Positions 1 through 6,711 are shown, numbered from the stretch's first letter. The stretch is 6,772 bases of DNA from an uncultured Bacteroides sp. (GCA_905210875.1 CAJLYN010000119.1:1-6772); one strand, 5' to 3'. Notes: generated from the letters alone by a model not told the origin. Numbers and translations are program-made.

Positions 1-17
1 CATCAAAAAAACGGATT

Positions 18-689
18 ATGAAAAAGATGTTAAAACGATATCTATTATTTGTGGTTGGCCTCTATTTTCTTGCCGCCGGTATTGTACTCATTCTGCGTTC
101 GTCTCTCGGAACGACCCCCATTTCGAGCGTCAATTACGTATTAAGTCTGAACACAACTTTTTCACTGGGGACATGGACATTCATCATAAATCTGTTGCTC
201 ATTATCGGACAATTCTGGTTTGTACGCGACCGAATGAACTGCCGCGACACGATAGAGATATTGCTCCAAATTCCCTTTTCGTTTCTTTTCGGGGTCTTTA
301 TCGACCTCAACATGGTACTTACCTCGGCACTGCAACCACAACACTACATCATCTCCATCGTCATATTACTGCTAGGCTGCCTGATACAAGCCGTGGGTGT
401 AGTATTGGAAATAAAACCCCGGGTTGCCATGATGAGCGCCGAAGGGTTTGTCAACTATGCTTCACGTCGCTACAACAAAGATTTCGGTAAAATGAAAGTG
501 GTCTTTGACATATCATTGGTAACCTTGGCTCTTATATTGTCGCTCTTACTGGCCCATAAGGTTGAAGGGGTGCGCGAGGGAACCATCATTGCCGCCTGCA
601 TCACCGGGTACATCATCAGTTTCCTGAGCAACAGAATCATGACACGGGCCACTCTCCGCAAGATTCTCCCCAACAGAATTTCGCTCTAA
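18..689 (+). CDS. YczE/YitT-like integral membrane protein (DUF6198-type)
   Basis: A 223-residue, very hydrophobic protein with about five or six predicted membrane helices, near residues 7-27, 51-69, 81-101, 110-130, 160-179 and 188-206. Features that recall the YczE/YyaS/YitT group are an N-terminal helix followed by a LGTTPISS loop (30-37), a conserved-looking FGKMKVVFD segment (156-164) and a GVREGTI turn (184-190) entering the last helix. The Arg/Lys-rich C-terminus is probably cytoplasmic. The family is widespread in bacteria and has no settled biochemical function, so transport or another membrane role is only a guess. The start at 18 gives MKKMLKRYLL; an in-frame Met four codons in would be equally compatible with the A-rich, SD-less leader. 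Only 17 bases of upstream sequence are present, so its promoter and any operon partner lie outside. It converges on the GH105 gene, with a long hairpin between them. Family assignment is moderately sure, function unknown. Confidence 0.8.
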   Translation: MKKMLKRYLLFVVGLYFLAAGIVLILRSSLGTTPISSVNYVLSLNTTFSLGTWTFIINLLLIIGQFWFVRDRMNCRDTIEILLQIPFSFLFGVFIDLNMVLTSALQPQHYIISIVILLLGCLIQAVGVVLEIKPRVAMMSAEGFVNYASRRYNKDFGKMKVVFDISLVTLALILSLLLAHKVEGVREGTIIAACITGYIISFLSNRIMTRATLRKILPNRISL

Positions 690-706
690 GGGTTCCACAA
701 GTTACC

Positions 707-767
707 TTCTCATACAGGAAGAGGGGGTACTGCATTAAAAGCAGTACCCCCTCTTCCTGTATGAGAA
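707..767. terminator. Perfect 27-bp inverted repeat, probable bidirectional terminator
   Basis: The arms at 707-733 and 741-767 are exact reverse complements over 27 bp, separated by a 7-base loop (ATTAAAA, 734-740). The stem includes a GGGGGTACTGC block next to the loop. It lies 17 bases after the stop of the membrane protein gene and 12 bases beyond the stop of the convergent GH105 gene, the expected place for a shared terminator. Neither side has a clear run of T after the stem, so it is not a textbook intrinsic terminator. It could instead act as an mRNA 3'-end stabiliser or barrier to convergent transcription. Confidence 0.65.
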
Positions 768-779
768 ACAGCGTTTCGC

Positions 780-1934
780 TTATTTCATCTTGTAGATTTC
801 GGTTCCGGCCATCAGGAACGCGCCCAAACCGAAGTCGTCGAAATCGGGCTCGCGATCGTAGGTAACAGGCTGGGCCTCTTTCGGCTCCTTACCCGACCCC
901 TGTACATATCCCAAGAAACCGTTGGGGTGGAGACAATCTTTCACCATAGCGTTCCAAGCCTTATAGATAACGGGTTCGTACTCGGCGGCATCGAGCAGAC
1001 CATGATTTACACCATAAGCCATTCCATAGGTAAACATGGCCGTTCCTGTCAATTCCTTTCCTCCGTAATTATTGGGGTCGTGCAGGCTGACATTCCACAG
1101 ACCGTCTTCGCGCTGTACCTTTTTCAGGGCTTCGCACATGTCGACCAGCATCGTGGCATATTCCTGACGGTGAGGTTCATCGGCCGGCAACAGTTCGAGC
1201 ATACGCACCATGGCTACGACAATCCAGCCATTACCCCGCGACCAGTAGCAATCTTCGCCATTGGGCTCGGTATAGGGAGGGTCGAAATCGCCGTCACGCC
1301 ACCACAGCTGATCTTCGGGATTGTAAAGGCCATTGGCTCCGTGGCGGGTCTTGGTGTAGTTGTACATGGCATAGGCACGCTCGTAATAGGCCGTGTCGCC
1401 GGTGATATTTCCCAGTTGGGCAAAGATGGGCATCGCCATCTGCACAGCATCAATCCAATGCCAGTCGTCGATTTTGTCGGTAACCATCATCGAGTCGATG
1501 GAGGTCTTGATATTGGCAATATAACGCTCGGGCTTTTCGGGGTCGAGTTCATAGAGATAGATATAGGCCTGACCGGCGCACTGGTTGTCGGCATTGCGGG
1601 TTTTCCATCCGTTCTTGGTACCGCGCAGTTTCCAGTCGTGCTTGTTGCCCCACTCCAACATATAGTCGAGATAGCGCTGCTGGGGGTCAATCTCCCACAA
1701 GTCGATAAGACCTTCGTAGTAGTAAGCACGGGTCCACACATTGGTCTCATAGCTGCGCTTGCGCGACGGATAGGGAATCGCCTCACCGGGGTCGCTCCAC
1801 TTCTCCATAAAATAGTCATTTGCCAAGCGGAGGGCTTTCAATACATCTTCTTTCTCGGGTTTCTGGGTCGAGGGTTTCTCGGCACAACCGGCCAGGAACA
1901 ACAGACCCAAGACAAGGACTGATAGTTTCTTCAT
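780..1934 (-). CDS. GH88/GH105-type unsaturated uronyl (rhamnogalacturonyl) hydrolase, lipoprotein
   Basis: A 384-residue enzyme of the (alpha/alpha)6-barrel GH88/GH105 type, closest in its motifs to GH105 (YteR-like). Such enzymes hydrate the double bond of a 4,5-unsaturated uronic acid at the non-reducing end of lyase products, which releases the sugar. Residues 1-17 form a lipoprotein signal ending in LAGC, with Cys17 as the lipid anchor, so the protein should sit on a membrane facing the periplasm or outside. The barrel fills the rest. Asp116 in NADNQCAGQ and Asp162 in WHWIDAVQMA match the two acidic positions used by the family, and WSRGNGW (231-237) is a family hallmark. Length is normal for a GH105 plus leader. 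The start is preceded by an A-rich stretch without SD. It is transcribed alone, divergent from the dehydrogenase and convergent with the membrane protein. The substrate (rhamnogalacturonan I, or glucuronate-capped glycan) cannot be told from sequence. Confidence 0.9.
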   Translation of the reverse strand: MKKLSVLVLGLLFLAGCAEKPSTQKPEKEDVLKALRLANDYFMEKWSDPGEAIPYPSRKRSYETNVWTRAYYYEGLIDLWEIDPQQRYLDYMLEWGNKHDWKLRGTKNGWKTRNADNQCAGQAYIYLYELDPEKPERYIANIKTSIDSMMVTDKIDDWHWIDAVQMAMPIFAQLGNITGDTAYYERAYAMYNYTKTRHGANGLYNPEDQLWWRDGDFDPPYTEPNGEDCYWSRGNGWIVVAMVRMLELLPADEPHRQEYATMLVDMCEALKKVQREDGLWNVSLHDPNNYGGKELTGTAMFTYGMAYGVNHGLLDAAEYEPVIYKAWNAMVKDCLHPNGFLGYVQGSGKEPKEAQPVTYDREPDFDDFGLGAFLMAGTEIYKMK

Positions 1935-2180
1935 CGATTCTTGTTTTTAATAGATTTTCTTTTCATGGTTATACTTTCTCAAAAATCGGAGGCATAAAAA
2001 TGCTTTTCCGACATTATCGGGTGTAAAATTAAGCTTTTCTCTCGATTTATGACGCAATTTTTCTTATTTATTCTTATCGAGCTGTCTCAAGACGGGCAAT
2101 AATACAAACTTTTGTTTACTTTTGTCACGACGCAACGACCGGCTAAACTGCCCGCCGCGCTTTTATAAACAACGTATAAA
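1935..2180. other. Divergent intergenic spacer (GH105 gene / dehydrogenase gene)
   Basis: 246 bases, AT-rich over most of its length, separating two divergent genes. It holds a probable -7 element for the + strand gene (annotated separately). A weak interrupted hairpin is present (TCGGA 1986-1990 with TCCGA 2007-2011; inner GCAT 1992-1995 with ATGC 2000-2003), which could form in the leader of the - strand GH105 transcript. I could not find a convincing TAnnTTTG element for the GH105 gene on the - strand. No protein-coding potential is apparent. Confidence 0.5.
2117..2124 (+). promoter_or_regulatory. Candidate Bacteroides-type -7 element for the dehydrogenase gene
   Basis: TACTTTTG matches the TAnnTTTG consensus exactly and would place transcription start near 2131, about 50 bases before the ATG at 2181. 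No TTTG sits at the proper distance upstream for a -33 element, so support rests on the -7 match and position. A short inverted repeat (ACAAA 2104-2108 / TTTGT 2111-2115) lies directly upstream. Confidence 0.45.
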
Positions 2181-3032
2181 ATGGCCGATAACTATCTCGA
2201 AAAAAAATTTGAAGAGTATGCTTCCCGCAAATCGGAAAGTAAGGTAAAGAAAATTTTCGCGACCGGACCGCGACCGGGCCACCTCGATGTAAAATTCCCA
2301 CCCCGGCGGGTATTCGTTACCGGCGGAGCAGCAGGCATAGGCAAGGCTGTGGTAAAGGCGTTCCGCGACGCCGGCTGCCGGGTAGCTTTTTGCGACATCG
2401 ATACCAAAAACGGTCCCCTCACAGCCCAACAGACAGGGGCCCGCTTCTACCCGCTCGACGTGTGCGACAGTACCGCACTCACTGCCTGCCTGCACGATAT
2501 TTTCGCAACCTGGGGCGACATCGATATCCTTATCAACAATGTAGGTATCAGCCGTTTTTCACCGCTCACCGAAACCTCCATCGAAGAGTTTGACCGCATC
2601 ATTGCCACCAATCTGCGTCCGACATTCATCACAGCCCGTGAGCTGGCCCGCCACCGCCGTTCGCTACCCGAACCTCCTGCCTACGGGCGCATCGTCAACA
2701 GTACCTCGACCCGTTACCTGATGAGCGAACCGGGCAGCGAAGGGTATGCTGCCTCAAAAGGGGGCATCTACTCGCTCACCCATGCCCTGGCCCTGTCGCT
2801 GGCGCCGCTGCACATCACGGTCAATTCCATTGCTCCCGGCTGGATTGAGAACGGCAACTACGAGGCATTGCGCCCCGAAGATCATGCCCAGCACCCGTCG
2901 GGACGTGTGGGACGCCCCGACGACATAGCCCGCATGTGTCTGTTTCTCTGCCAGGAAGAGAACGACTTCATCAACGGCGAAAACATCACTATCGACGGGG
3001 GTATGACCAAAAAGATGATTTATATCGAATAA
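2181..3032 (+). CDS. SDR-family oxidoreductase with N-terminal extension
   Basis: A 283-residue short-chain dehydrogenase/reductase of classical type, cytoplasmic by absence of a signal. The Rossmann fold begins near residue 42 with the dinucleotide motif TGGAAGIG (47-54). Asp72 at the end of the second strand (CDID) suggests preference for NAD(H) over NADP(H). The NNVG motif is at 119-122, with Val in place of the usual Ala. The catalytic set is complete: Asn144, a Ser at 174 or 176, Tyr189 and Lys193 (YAASK). PGWIEN (219-224) and the C-terminal GENITIDGG (266-274) fit the family. Unusual is the charged N-terminal extension of about 40 residues (DNYLEKKFEEY, then KSESKVKK), absent from typical 250-residue SDRs. 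The substrate cannot be predicted. A role in uronic acid catabolism is conceivable from the neighbours, but the protein does not look like KduD in its N-terminus. It stands as a single-gene unit convergent with a GH28 gene. Confidence 0.88.
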   Translation: MADNYLEKKFEEYASRKSESKVKKIFATGPRPGHLDVKFPPRRVFVTGGAAGIGKAVVKAFRDAGCRVAFCDIDTKNGPLTAQQTGARFYPLDVCDSTALTACLHDIFATWGDIDILINNVGISRFSPLTETSIEEFDRIIATNLRPTFITARELARHRRSLPEPPAYGRIVNSTSTRYLMSEPGSEGYAASKGGIYSLTHALALSLAPLHITVNSIAPGWIENGNYEALRPEDHAQHPSGRVGRPDDIARMCLFLCQEENDFINGENITIDGGMTKKMIYIE

Positions 3033-3042
3033 CTCTCATATA

Positions 3043-3069
3043 CCCTCACGCAAAACCGCGTGGTGAGGG
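3043..3069 (+). terminator. Hairpin downstream of the dehydrogenase gene
   Basis: CCCTCAC (3043-3049) pairs with GTGAGGG (3063-3069), starting 10 bases after the stop codon. An alternative stem, CACGC (3047-3051) with GCGTG (3058-3062), competes for part of the same bases. There is no T-run, only AATT, after the stem. It may be a terminator or 3'-end structure; support is position and pairing only. Confidence 0.4.
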
Positions 3070-3114
3070 AAATTCTCGGGGCACAATGCCACCCGTCCAA
3101 TAGGCCTGAACGCA

Positions 3115-3156
3115 CCGACGACCGGAGCGGCACACAGTGTCTGTTCCGGTCGTCGG
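3115..3156. terminator. GC-rich hairpin between convergent genes, probable terminator
   Basis: A perfect 12-bp inverted repeat, CCGACGACCGGA (3115-3126) with TCCGGTCGTCGG (3145-3156). On the + strand the stem can be extended inward by four more pairs, two of them G-U. It lies 22 bases past the end of the - strand GH28 gene and about 80 bases past the dehydrogenase stop. This suits termination of the GH28 transcript and possibly read-through from the other side. A T-run is lacking, as with the other hairpins here. Confidence 0.55.
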
Positions 3157-3178
3157 CATTTATATCGCAATGACAAGG

Positions 3179-4750
3179 TCAGAGAGCAAGAGTCTCTTTC
3201 GCCCCTACCTCATCATAATGCTTTCCGTTAATGGTAACATCGGAGGCATTCTCTATCTGCACGGCAGGGCCGTCGGCTTCAACGTCAAGACCCGACATTT
3301 TCACCCCGTCGACACGGCTGATAACCACGCCGTTGCGGGCACCGGTTACCACCATGTTCTCTACCTGTATATTACGCACGGGCAACTCGGGCAGTCCGTT
3401 GAAACCGGCCGCACGGCCAGCGCCCCGACAATAGACATCGGAGATGAATATATCCTTGAAGAGCGGCGTTCCTTCATCGACGGGAGGAATCTGCTGATTG
3501 GCATCGCTTCCCATGTAATAGAGGTCAAACGTCAACGCATCGCCCGAGATGTTTATCATGTTGATATCGCTGATGTGGATATTCTCCACAACACCTCCTC
3601 GACCACGGGCGCTCTTGAAACGCAATCCTGTATCGGTGCCTACAAAAGAGCAGCCCGACACGGATACATTCTTCACTCCGCCCGACATCTCGCTACCGAT
3701 AACAAAGCCTCCGTGGCCATGCAGTACAACGTTGTCTCTGACAATGACATTCTCGCAAGGCTCACCCCGGAGACGGCCCTCTTCGTCGCGACCCGATTTG
3801 AGGCAGATGGCATCATCGCCGGCATCGAACAGACAGTTCGATACCAACACATTCTTACAAGACTCCACATCGAGAGCGTCACCATTCTGCGAATACCATG
3901 GATTAAAAACCTTCACATCGTTTACAATCAACGACTCGCACGAGAGGGGGTGAATACACCAGGCAGGAGAGTTCTTGAAGGTTACGCCTTCGAGCAGCAC
4001 CTTCTTACTCTTTCTGATGCTTACCAGCACAGGGCGCAGCCACACGCGCATCTCCTCCCACTGGTCATCACTTATCGACGATTGAGTGGCACCTTTCTGA
4101 GCCATCAACTCCGAAGCTTTCAACGCACCGGCATCGGGATACCATATTTTACCGGCAGCATCGACCTTACCACCCGACTTCAACAGGTCTTTCCATTGAC
4201 GTTCGGTCATCTTCATCTTCTTTACAGGGCGCCATTTATCGCCAGAGCCGTCAAAGACCCCTTCGCCCGTAACAGCTATATTCTCGGCATTGAGTGCCGA
4301 GATAGGCGACTGACAACGTTTCTCGTTACGCCCTTCAAAAGAAGTTCCAATAATCGGATATAAATCATAGTCGCTGCTGAAAACGATAAGAGCATTTTTT
4401 TCGGTATAGAGATTTACATTGCTTTGCAATACGATGGGACCGGTAAGCCACAGACCGGCAGGAATCACAACCGTTCCTCCCCCGCGTTCATGTACCGAAC
4501 GAATAGCTTCATTGATAGCATCGGTACATAACGACTTGCCGCCGTTCTGTGCGCCAAAGTCGCAGATGCTCACCCGATAATCGGGGAAAACGGGACGCTC
4601 AATAGCGTCCATCTCAAAAGGCAAATTTTTATACACGTCATCGGTTGCAGATGTCTCTGAGGCCGTCTGGGGCGATGAAGTACACGACATTGCCGTCAGC
4701 CATACTCCGGACAGGACGAATAACAAGTTTTTTTTCAAAATAGGGTTCAT
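3179..4750 (-). CDS. GH28 polygalacturonase-type glycoside hydrolase, probable lipoprotein
   Basis: A 523-residue GH28 right-handed parallel beta-helix enzyme. The family cleaves alpha-galacturonosyl bonds of homogalacturonan or rhamnogalacturonan by inversion. All active-site motifs are present: NGDALD (289-294, family NTDxxD), the paired acids Asp312-Asp313 in AGDDAICLKSG, His346 in HGHGG, and the substrate-binding RFK (377-379, family RxK). Beta-helix repeats of the type NVxVSxCxF run through the second half. The N-terminus has a hydrophobic signal segment (8-21) ending in TAMSC, a relaxed lipobox with Cys23 as likely anchor, then a Ser/Thr-rich linker. FGAQNGGKSLCTDAI (65-79) opens the catalytic domain. 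The protein is longer than fungal polygalacturonases, partly from a Lys-rich stretch at about 171-238 that probably forms loops over the cleft. Its start is preceded by an A/T-rich leader without SD. It is divergent from the second GH28 gene. Whether it acts endo or exo is open. Confidence 0.92.
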   Translation of the reverse strand: MNPILKKNLLFVLSGVWLTAMSCTSSPQTASETSATDDVYKNLPFEMDAIERPVFPDYRVSICDFGAQNGGKSLCTDAINEAIRSVHERGGGTVVIPAGLWLTGPIVLQSNVNLYTEKNALIVFSSDYDLYPIIGTSFEGRNEKRCQSPISALNAENIAVTGEGVFDGSGDKWRPVKKMKMTERQWKDLLKSGGKVDAAGKIWYPDAGALKASELMAQKGATQSSISDDQWEEMRVWLRPVLVSIRKSKKVLLEGVTFKNSPAWCIHPLSCESLIVNDVKVFNPWYSQNGDALDVESCKNVLVSNCLFDAGDDAICLKSGRDEEGRLRGEPCENVIVRDNVVLHGHGGFVIGSEMSGGVKNVSVSGCSFVGTDTGLRFKSARGRGGVVENIHISDINMINISGDALTFDLYYMGSDANQQIPPVDEGTPLFKDIFISDVYCRGAGRAAGFNGLPELPVRNIQVENMVVTGARNGVVISRVDGVKMSGLDVEADGPAVQIENASDVTINGKHYDEVGAKETLAL

Positions 4751-4913
4751 ATCGTTTCTTTATGGGGTTAAAAATGTTTTTTCACTAGCAGTACCGTCTC
4801 ACTATACCTCTCCAACAACATTGAAACAAAGACAAAAAACACCCAACGCTCTCATTGCTATCACAACTGGAGAGTGTGTATTGCATCGGGTAGGCTGATT
4901 ATCAAACACGGTT

Positions 4914-4921
4914 CAAACTTA
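4914..4921 (-). promoter_or_regulatory. Weak candidate -7 element for the - strand GH28 gene
   Basis: On the - strand this reads TAAGTTTG, an exact match to TAnnTTTG, about 165 bases before the ATG at 4750. There is no TTTG at the expected -33 distance (the + strand there reads TAAAAA). A second match, TATTTTTG, lies at 4930-4937, also without a -33 partner. In AT-rich DNA such matches can arise by chance. Confidence 0.25.
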
Positions 4922-5052
4922 AATACACACAAAAATACCGTAAAAACATCTCATACAGGGAGTATTTTTAGATAATAAACGTGCACTTTTTAACCGTATA
5001 TCATAGAATGTGGACAAAATGAGCAAAAAACACGCCTATTTAGTCAGATTAA

Positions 5053-5078
5053 CTGTATACAGCGCCCATTTAACGCCC
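5053..5078. promoter_or_regulatory. Candidate operator: palindrome plus 11-bp-spaced repeat
   Basis: CTGTATACAG (5053-5062) is a perfect 10-bp palindrome. It is followed at once by CGCCC at 5063-5067 and again at 5074-5078, a spacing of 11 bases, close to one helical turn. The block ends 11 bases before the -33 element of the best + strand promoter, a usual position for activator binding. The regulator is unknown and none is encoded in the window. Confidence 0.3.
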
Positions 5079-5089
5079 TAACTACAAAA

Positions 5090-5121
5090 TTTGTTATTCC
5101 GATAATTTCATGTTATATTTG
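5090..5121 (+). promoter_or_regulatory. Bacteroides-type promoter for the + strand GH28 gene
   Basis: A -33 TTTG (5090-5093) and a -7 TATATTTG (5114-5121) match the Bacteroidota housekeeping consensus exactly, with a 20-base spacer, within the usual range. Transcription would begin near 5128, giving a leader of about 150 bases before the ATG at 5280. The -7 element is part of a perfect inverted repeat, TATATTT (5114-5120) / AAATATA (5124-5130), which reaches the predicted start site. A second -7 match, TAATTTTG, at 5205-5212 has a TTTG 22 bases upstream (5179-5182) and is a weaker alternative with a shorter leader. Confidence 0.6.
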
Positions 5122-5279
5122 TAAAATATAGGGGTTGACTTGACTTTGCCAGAAAATGGGAAATACACATTTTTCTTCTTTGTCACAGCATTTGTCAGCC
5201 ACTATAATTTTGTATACCTTACCTGAAAAAACATTCAAAGCCCATTCTTTACATTGACACACTTTATACAATTTATATC

Positions 5280-6674
5280 ATGACACTGTACAAATATTTT
5301 CTACTGACAGCTCTCCTGTCGATTACATCTCTCTCAGGTATTGCAGCAAACGATGCCGAACGAATGGCCAAACGCGACGCCATATTGGCCCAAATCACCG
5401 GTGCCGCGATACCGCAGAAAGAGTTAAAAATCACATCATTCGGCGCCAAAGGCGATGGAAAGAAAGACTGTAAGCCGGCCTTCGACAAGGCCATGAAACG
5501 GGCCGCCCGGGAAGGGGGTGCCCGCATCGTCGTTCCGGCAGGAGAATACCTGCTCAACGGCCCCATACATTTTGTAAGCAACGTGTGTCTCGAACTGCAA
5601 GAAGGGGCGACCCTGAAATTTTCGCCCGAGCCCCGTTACTACCTGCCTCTGGTAAAAACCAGCTGGGAAGGAACATTTCTGCAAAATTACAGTCCGTTTA
5701 TCTACGGCTATCAACTCGAAAACGTATCTATCGTAGGCAAAGGCACCATCGACGGAAACGCCGCAACCACCTTCTCCACCTGGAAAAGCCGGCAAAAGAA
5801 AGGTCAGCAGTTGAGCCGCGACATGAACCACCGCGAGACACCGGTCGAGGAGCGCAACTTCGGCGAGGGTTTCTATCTGCGCCCGCAACTGATACAGTTT
5901 TTCGACTGCAAGAACATTACCATCGAAGGTGTATTCATTACCAACGCACCCTTTTGGTGCATTCACCTGCTGAAATCGGAAAACATCATCTGCCGGGGTA
6001 TTCGCTACGATGCCAAACTGGTAAACAATGACGGTATCGACCCCGAATACAGCCGCAACCTGCTCATCGAAAATATCGAGTTCAATAACGGCGACGACAA
6101 CGTGGCCATAAAATGCGGACGCGACAACGACGGCTGGACGACCAACCGCCCCTCGGAAAACATCATCATTCGCAACTGCAAATTCAAAGGCCTTCACGGC
6201 GTGGTGCTTGGCAGCGAAATGTCGTCGGGCATACAAAACGTCTTTATCGAAAACTGTACCTACGGTGGCTACTGCAAACGGGGCATCTACATGAAGACCA
6301 ACCCCGACCGCGGCGGATTCATACGCCACATATATGTCAACAACTGCACCTTCGGCCAGGTAGAAGACCTGTTCTACATCACCTCCATGTATGCCGGTGA
6401 GGGCATGGACAACAACCACTATACCGAGGTATCCGACATTTATGTAAAAGACCTGCGTTGCCAGTCGGCATCGGCTGCCGCACTGGTGCTGCAAGGCACT
6501 ACGGCCCAACCCATACGCAACGTATATTTCGAAAACGTGAATGTCGACAAAGCCGGCATCGGGCTGAGTTTCTCCAATACCGAATTTATCAGCATCAAGA
6601 ATTGCAACCTGGGCGGCTACGCCGGTGTACCCACAACCATCAGCGCCAAAGACAAGATTTTCGACAAAGACTGA
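5280..6674 (+). CDS. GH28 family glycoside hydrolase, RxK-variant, secreted
   Basis: A 464-residue GH28 beta-helix protein with a Sec-type signal (residues 1 to about 22-23, SGIAAND, no lipobox Cys), so probably periplasmic. FGAKGDGKKDC (54-64) starts the catalytic fold. Active-site motifs are NNDGID (249-254, family NTDxxD), Asp272-Asp273 in NGDDNVAIKCG, and His306 in LHGVVLGSEMS, where Leu replaces the first Gly of GHG. The RxK motif reads Tyr337-Met338-Lys339 (GIYMKT), so the usual Arg is absent although the following NPDRGG aligns with the GRGG of the neighbour enzyme. The three acids and His are kept, so hydrolysis is likely, but the +1 subsite should differ from a normal polygalacturonase, and the substrate may be rhamnogalacturonan or an oligomer. 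It is only distantly similar to the divergent GH28 next to it. The start at 5280 gives a clean signal peptide; the leader has no SD, as usual for the phylum. Confidence 0.9.
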   Translation: MTLYKYFLLTALLSITSLSGIAANDAERMAKRDAILAQITGAAIPQKELKITSFGAKGDGKKDCKPAFDKAMKRAAREGGARIVVPAGEYLLNGPIHFVSNVCLELQEGATLKFSPEPRYYLPLVKTSWEGTFLQNYSPFIYGYQLENVSIVGKGTIDGNAATTFSTWKSRQKKGQQLSRDMNHRETPVEERNFGEGFYLRPQLIQFFDCKNITIEGVFITNAPFWCIHLLKSENIICRGIRYDAKLVNNDGIDPEYSRNLLIENIEFNNGDDNVAIKCGRDNDGWTTNRPSENIIIRNCKFKGLHGVVLGSEMSSGIQNVFIENCTYGGYCKRGIYMKTNPDRGGFIRHIYVNNCTFGQVEDLFYITSMYAGEGMDNNHYTEVSDIYVKDLRCQSASAAALVLQGTTAQPIRNVYFENVNVDKAGIGLSFSNTEFISIKNCNLGGYAGVPTTISAKDKIFDKD

Positions 6675-6711
6675 GCGAGCCCGATACGCCCGACTGGAGC
6701 AGGGGAAAAAC

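Larger units (their letters stand above)
4751..5279. other. 529-bp divergent regulatory spacer between two GH28 genes
   Basis: A long AT-rich non-coding stretch between the start codons of the two divergent GH28 genes. I see no small gene or RNA gene in it. It contains one well-matched + strand promoter, one weaker - strand -7 match, a perfect 10-bp palindrome and a helical-turn-spaced repeat (annotated separately). A loose inverted repeat also occurs at 4846-4853 / 4870-4877 (ACGCTCTC with GAGAGTGT, one G-T pair). The spacer is far longer than needed for two simple promoters, which fits regulated expression. Confidence 0.6.

Noticed and set aside
927..1922. A 331-codon open frame on the + strand opposite the GH105 gene
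   Set aside because: The antisense gene has a lipobox and GH105 catalytic motifs. The shadow translation is a low-complexity mix of Gly, Val, Ile and His with no family features.
2181..3032. The dehydrogenase as KduD (2-dehydro-3-deoxy-D-gluconate 5-dehydrogenase) of the pectin pathway
   Set aside because: The neighbouring pectin genes make it tempting, but the N-terminal extension and the overall motif wording do not resemble KduD, and no KduI partner is present. Only the SDR family is supported.
3137..4363. A 408-codon open frame on the + strand opposite the first GH28 gene
   Set aside because: It lies almost wholly antisense to a gene with complete GH28 motifs, its translation shows no recognisable domain, and its start falls inside the intergenic hairpin. 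It is a by-product of codon bias on the other strand.
4949..4959. An 11-base repeat, TCTCATACAGG, shared with the hairpin arm at 708-718
   Set aside because: In a window of this size a few 11-base matches between random positions are expected, and the flanks do not match beyond it.
5135..5144. Tandem TTGAC TTGAC that resembles a sigma-70 -35 element
   Set aside because: Bacteroidota primary sigma factors do not use the TTGACA/TATAAT pair, and no matching -10 follows at proper distance. The TTTG/TAnnTTTG promoter upstream is a better fit.
5436..6509. A 357-codon open frame on the - strand opposite the second GH28 gene
   Set aside because: The + strand frame encodes the GH28 active site with a signal peptide. 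The antisense frame is rich in Val and Ala, without motif or plausible start context.
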